This document shows positions 4,712 through 5,262 of a DNA stretch of 5,262 bases, piece after piece; positions within the stretch are counted from its first letter, which is position 1; each line of letters begins with the position of its first letter. This stretch comes from an uncultured Collinsella sp. (GTDB lineage Bacteria > Actinomycetota > Coriobacteriia > Coriobacteriales > Coriobacteriaceae). The stretch spans positions 1 through 5,262 of the forward strand of contig CAUCXP010000130.1 of NCBI GenBank assembly GCA_958446785.1, written 5' to 3'. The translations under genes were made by a program, and so were the position numbers. The notes under the pieces are model-generated. The model was not told the DNA's origin and made no database searches. It was given only the letters and a program-made list of their open reading frames with translations.

Positions 4712-5262
4712 ATGAGAATCGATAAGCTAGCAATGACGTCGCGCGAGGCGTTGCAGACCGCCATGAGCACGGCCGCCGACGCGCAGGCCGGCGCGGTGGA
4801 GCCGATTCACCTGCTGTCTGCCCTGCTCGGTGCCGGCGAGCGCAATATCTCCGTGATCATCGAGCGCATCGGCGCCGACCCGGCCCAGCTTGCACGCTCC
4901 ACACAAGATGCCATCGACCATGCGCCCAAGGTGTCGGGCGAGGGTCAGCAGATGGGCCTGTCCAACGAGCTCGTCCGCGTCATCGAAAAGGCCGAGAAGA
5001 AGGCCACCAAGATGGGCGACAGCTTTGTGGTGACCGAGCATCTGCTGATGGCACTTGCCGAGGACAAGGGCGAGGCGGGTCGCGTGCTGCGCGACGCCGG
5101 CGTCACCAAGGAGCGCATCGAGCAAGTCTACGAGGAACTGCGCGGCGATGACCGCGTGACGTCTGCCGAGGACAAGACGCAGTTTGAGGCGCTGGAGCAG
5201 TACGGTCGCAACATCTGCGACCTCGCCCGCGCCGGCAAGCTCGACCCGGTCATCGGCCGTAC
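4712..5262 (+). CDS. clpB: ATP-dependent protein disaggregase ClpB, N-terminal part (cut by the window end)
   Basis: The first 183 codons of ClpB, the Hsp100 AAA+ ring ATPase that works with DnaK/DnaJ/GrpE to pull proteins out of aggregates in the cytosol. Full-length ClpB is about 850-870 aa, so roughly four fifths is missing. The start MRIDKLAMTSREAL matches the usual ClpB N-terminus. GAGGTGA (4701-4707) supplies the ribosome binding site. The Clp N-terminal domain is complete, with its two repeats at about residues 10-39 and 83-118 (each with a hydrophobic HLLxAL-type helix). The linker VTSAED follows, then the beginning of the first nucleotide-binding domain, ALEQYGRNICDLARAGKLDP (160-179), ending in VIGR. 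Walker A lies beyond the window. ClpC is less likely: the VTSA linker and ALEQYGR are typical of ClpB. Expression is probably heat-inducible, by family knowledge. The dyad at 4598-4633 and the array further upstream are the only visible candidate control sites. Confidence 0.95.
   Translation, partial: MRIDKLAMTSREALQTAMSTAADAQAGAVEPIHLLSALLGAGERNISVIIERIGADPAQLARSTQDAIDHAPKVSGEGQQMGLSNELVRVIEKAEKKATKMGDSFVVTEHLLMALAEDKGEAGRVLRDAGVTKERIEQVYEELRGDDRVTSAEDKTQFEALEQYGRNICDLARAGKLDPVIGR

Overview
The window looks like chromosomal DNA from a high-GC gut actinobacterium of the class Coriobacteriia, most likely Collinsella or a close relative. This rests on the GC-rich codon use of the two flanking housekeeping-type genes, the purine-rich ribosome binding sites, and my recollection that this YbhJ-like aconitase-family hydratase and similar short palindromes occur in that group. 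The genus is an inference; no 16S or other marker gene is present.

Layout. (1) 126-2426, plus strand: a complete aconitase-superfamily hydratase with all three iron-sulfur cysteines. A perfect 23-bp inverted repeat (2438-2509) and a classical intrinsic terminator (2561-2595) follow it. (2) 2596-4308: an accessory block of visibly lower GC holding two unrecognised genes that point away from each other. One is 222 aa on the minus strand (2691-3359) and the other 223 aa on the plus strand (3594-4265). Each encodes a protein with one N-terminal hydrophobic segment and four cysteines in its predicted extracytoplasmic part. Three copies of one 35-bp hairpin element (2603-2637, 3470-3504, 4274-4308) bracket the genes: one before, one between, one after. 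The loop of the first copy is inverted relative to the other two. (3) 4315-4533: an array of six half-sites in alternating orientation, at an exact 40-bp step, forming three palindromic units at an 80-bp period. (4) 4534-4711: the leader of clpB, with an AT-rich dyad in the probable promoter region and a GC-rich hairpin just before the ribosome binding site. (5) 4712-5262, plus strand: the first 183 codons of clpB, which runs off the window.

How it fits together. The hydratase and clpB are unrelated chromosomal genes. The stretch between them is a repeat-rich accessory segment. The two orphan genes share size, topology and cysteine count, are divergently transcribed from a shared 234-bp region, and lie between copies of the same palindrome, so they may be a cassette. 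No convincing sequence similarity between them is visible by eye, and no function can be assigned. The two most unusual features are the 40-bp alternating array upstream of clpB and the loop inversion of the hairpin element around the only minus-strand gene. The latter suggests that this gene segment may have flipped by recombination between the palindromes.
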